Source: Persephonella hydrogeniphila
Lineage (GTDB): Bacteria > Aquificota > Aquificia > Aquificales > Hydrogenothermaceae
NCBI RefSeq assembly: GCF_900215515.1
Contig: NZ_OBEI01000008.1
Span: 1 to 64,000 of the forward strand
DNA: 64,000 bases
Direction: 5' to 3'
The position numbers and the translations under genes were made by a program. This document shows positions 62,536-64,000 of this stretch, piece after piece. The stretch's first letter is position 1. Every line of letters begins with the position of its first letter. Below the pieces are notes generated by a model, which was not told where the DNA came from, did no database searches, and was given only the letters and a program-made list of their open reading frames with translations.

Positions 62536-63591
62536 ATGAAGAAAGTATTAAGCTTAGCAGCAGCAGGATTATTGGCAGCAGGTGCTGCTCAGGCAGGAAC
62601 ACTCACAGTTGCCAACTCTGACATTGTTCTCTATGGAGGGGTATCAGCAGGTTACGACTGGCAAGATAACGATTTTACAGCAGTGAATAGTAACAATGAT
62701 AATTTCAGAGTTAACACATTTGCTATCGGTTTAATGAAAAAAGCTGATGCTAACAGCCCTATTGGATTTAATGCTGCATTTGCGTCATTTAATGTTCCAA
62801 CAGTTGTAGCTTCAACTGATGTTGTTAACAATGGATCTGGATTATTAAACGCAGGAACAACTACTACTTTTAAACCATGGCTTGCTTATGTAACAATCGC
62901 TCCAGTAGAAGGTCTTTCTGTTGATGCTGGTCTTCTCTGGGCAAAATACGGAGAAGCTCCTCTTACTATTCTTAACCCACACATAAACAGAGGTGCTCTT
63001 TTTGTAGCATTTGATCCTGTTCTTTTTGCAGGTGCAAGAGTTAACTACGACGCAGGAGTTGCAAAAGTTTATGTAGGATACAACCAGGGTGGTGGACTTT
63101 ACTTCCCTTACAATTTATCTAACAGAGATGCTGTAGAAGCTGGTGCTTTAGCAGATCTCGGAATGGCTAAAGTTGGAATTCATATGTATGATGAATCGGC
63201 AGGAAGAAATATATACACACTCTGTGCTAAAACTGATCTCGGAGTGGCAAAAGCTGGACTCCAGATATCTTATCTGAAAGAGGATGATGCTATCCAAAAT
63301 AACACAACAGACGATTCAAGCTACGGAGTTGCTTTAAATGTTGATCCAGTAGTAACAGACCAGATCTCTATACCTGTAAGAGTTGAGTATGTTAACACAG
63401 ATGCAAAAAATGATGACACTTACTGGACATTTACAATTACTCCAACTTACAAACCAACCAAAAACACATTTGTAAGAGCAGAGCTTTCTTACGTAACAGC
63501 TGATGCTAATATGTTTGTTGATGTAGATGACAGTACTTCAACAAAAGATAACAGAACAACTCTCGGTGTTGAAGCAGGTTTCCTCTTCTAA
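62536..63591 (+). CDS. Outer-membrane porin-like beta-barrel protein
   Basis: This 351-residue protein has a classic signal peptide (MKKVLSLAAAGLLAAGAAQA). A beta-barrel pattern follows, with alternating strands such as GVSAGYDWQD, AYVTIAPVEGLSVDAGLLW, ARVNYDAGVAKVYVGY and YWTFTITPTYKP, ending GVEAGFLF with a terminal Phe. I chose ATG 62536 because AAGGAGG precedes it; the frame extends 22 codons upstream without features. Aquificota genomes have similar abundant porins. It has a long leader and a strong terminator, suggesting high expression. Substrate is unknown. Confidence 0.82.
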   Translation: MKKVLSLAAAGLLAAGAAQAGTLTVANSDIVLYGGVSAGYDWQDNDFTAVNSNNDNFRVNTFAIGLMKKADANSPIGFNAAFASFNVPTVVASTDVVNNGSGLLNAGTTTTFKPWLAYVTIAPVEGLSVDAGLLWAKYGEAPLTILNPHINRGALFVAFDPVLFAGARVNYDAGVAKVYVGYNQGGGLYFPYNLSNRDAVEAGALADLGMAKVGIHMYDESAGRNIYTLCAKTDLGVAKAGLQISYLKEDDAIQNNTTDDSSYGVALNVDPVVTDQISIPVRVEYVNTDAKNDDTYWTFTITPTYKPTKNTFVRAELSYVTADANMFVDVDDSTSTKDNRTTLGVEAGFLF

Positions 63592-63616
63592 CAGAGTCTA
63601 AAAACTATTTTTCCAG

Positions 63617-63650
63617 AGCCCTGGAGGTTTAAAGCCTGCAGGGCTTTTTT
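63617..63650 (+). terminator. Rho-independent terminator after the porin gene
   Basis: AGCCCTG and CAGGGCT form a seven-base outer stem around a 15-base region that can pair partly (AGG with CCT). A run of T residues follows. It lies 25 bases after the porin stop. Confidence 0.8.
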
Positions 63651-63713
63651 ATTTGCAATACTTATTTTTTAAGCATAAAATTATTTCTACAATTCAACAA
63701 TTTAAGGTAAAGG

Positions 63714-64000
63714 ATGAGGATTTTTGTTTTTTACTTACTTTTTGCAATTTTCATAAGTTATTTTATCCCTGCAGATGCCCAGCAGGTTAAGATTACAAAT
63801 GAGATGATATATCAAAAACTGATAGAAATCGAAAAAAGACAAGCAATTTTTGAAGAAAGATTTGAACAAATAGATAAAAGATTAGAATTCATGCAAGATT
63901 ATATGGATGAAAGATTTAAAGCAGTAGATAAAAGGTTTGAGTCAATTGATAAAAGATTTATGGAATTAAGAAGCGATATAAATGCAAGATTTGATCAGCT
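63714..64000 (+). CDS. Exported coiled-coil protein, 3' end outside the window
   Basis: An open frame starts at ATG 63714 after AAGG and runs off the window end (at least 95 residues). It has a signal peptide (MRIFVFYLLFAIFISYFIPADAQ) and then a charged helix with repeating units: EERFEQIDKRLEF, DERFKAVDKRFESIDKRF, NARFDQ. The Phe/Ile spacing of about seven residues marks a coiled coil. Similar proteins are annotated as t-SNARE-like or coiled-coil proteins without function. It is probably periplasmic or membrane-associated. Confidence 0.75.
   Translation, partial: MRIFVFYLLFAIFISYFIPADAQQVKITNEMIYQKLIEIEKRQAIFEERFEQIDKRLEFMQDYMDERFKAVDKRFESIDKRFMELRSDINARFDQ

Overview
The window looks like a compact, AT-rich chromosome segment of a Gram-negative thermophile from the Aquificota, most likely the Hydrogenothermaceae (Persephonella or a near relative). 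This placement is an inference from sequence character. The supporting signs are very Lys/Glu/Ile-rich proteins, small intergenic gaps, outer-membrane assembly genes (bamA, skp, lpxD, lptD, a porin), BioW, and pathway genes scattered among unrelated operons (hisIE, hisB, purB, purH, purT, miaA, miaB). About 70 genes fill nearly all of the 64 kb. No gap exceeds 300 bases, and I saw no rRNA, tRNA, CRISPR array or insertion sequence.

Layout. 0.2-3 kb (+): yceD-rpmF-plsX-fabH, linking ribosomal protein L32 to fatty-acid initiation. 3-7.6 kb (-): purB, a DUF4139 envelope protein, miaB and a bifunctional-nuclease-family gene. 7.6-9.3 kb (+): yraN, a prenyl diphosphate synthase and queF. 9.3-12.9 kb (-): mtnB, a Uma2-type nuclease, mtnD, fabI, thiS and a membrane protein. 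13.3-16.8 kb (-): rplS-rnhB followed by a biotin-precursor cluster that holds both BioW and BioC with a BioH-like hydrolase. 16.8-21.2 kb (-): bcp, a secreted FG-GAP protein, a degenerate tyrosine recombinase and hisIE. 21.3-24.4 kb: dxs, DUF2203 and a second bifunctional-nuclease paralogue. 24.4-27.2 kb (-): three tandem exported ankyrin-repeat proteins. 27.3-32.1 kb: asd, purH, purT and small envelope proteins. 32.2-36.3 kb (+): a DUF1538 membrane protein with PII-like and CBS partners, then a LolCDE-type exporter. 36.4-45.2 kb (+): clpC, bamA-skp-lpxD, rpsO-pnp. 45.2-49.8 kb: dprA, a PilZ protein, a circularly permuted GTPase and lptD. 49.8-53.8 kb: an IclR regulator, then miaA-hfq-hflX-HIT and a TusA-DUF3343 fusion. 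53.8-57.2 kb (-): a DHH phosphoesterase, TetR, DnaC-like ATPase, hisB and an HTH/NosL-like regulator. 57.4-62.1 kb (+): nrdB-nrdA. 62.1-64 kb: a small Cys protein, a porin, and the start of an exported coiled-coil protein cut by the window end.

Most notable points. (1) The NrdB sequence has the class Ic signature: the radical Tyr is Phe113 and the first metal ligand is Glu75. (2) NrdA carries a 407-residue LAGLIDADG intein inserted exactly before the thiyl-radical cysteine. (3) Two NrdR-box-like sites, 31 bp apart, straddle the -10 of the nrd promoter. (4) One operon appears to encode both known routes to the pimeloyl precursor of biotin. (5) Two genes, the bioH-like gene and bamA, have no usable ATG/GTG/TTG start and seem to use ATT/ATA/CTG. 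(6) A DUF1538-PII-CBS operon looks like a nucleotide-regulated transporter. (7) Several unusual fusions and arrays occur: TusA-DUF3343, HTH-NosL-like, and a triplicated exported ankyrin family.
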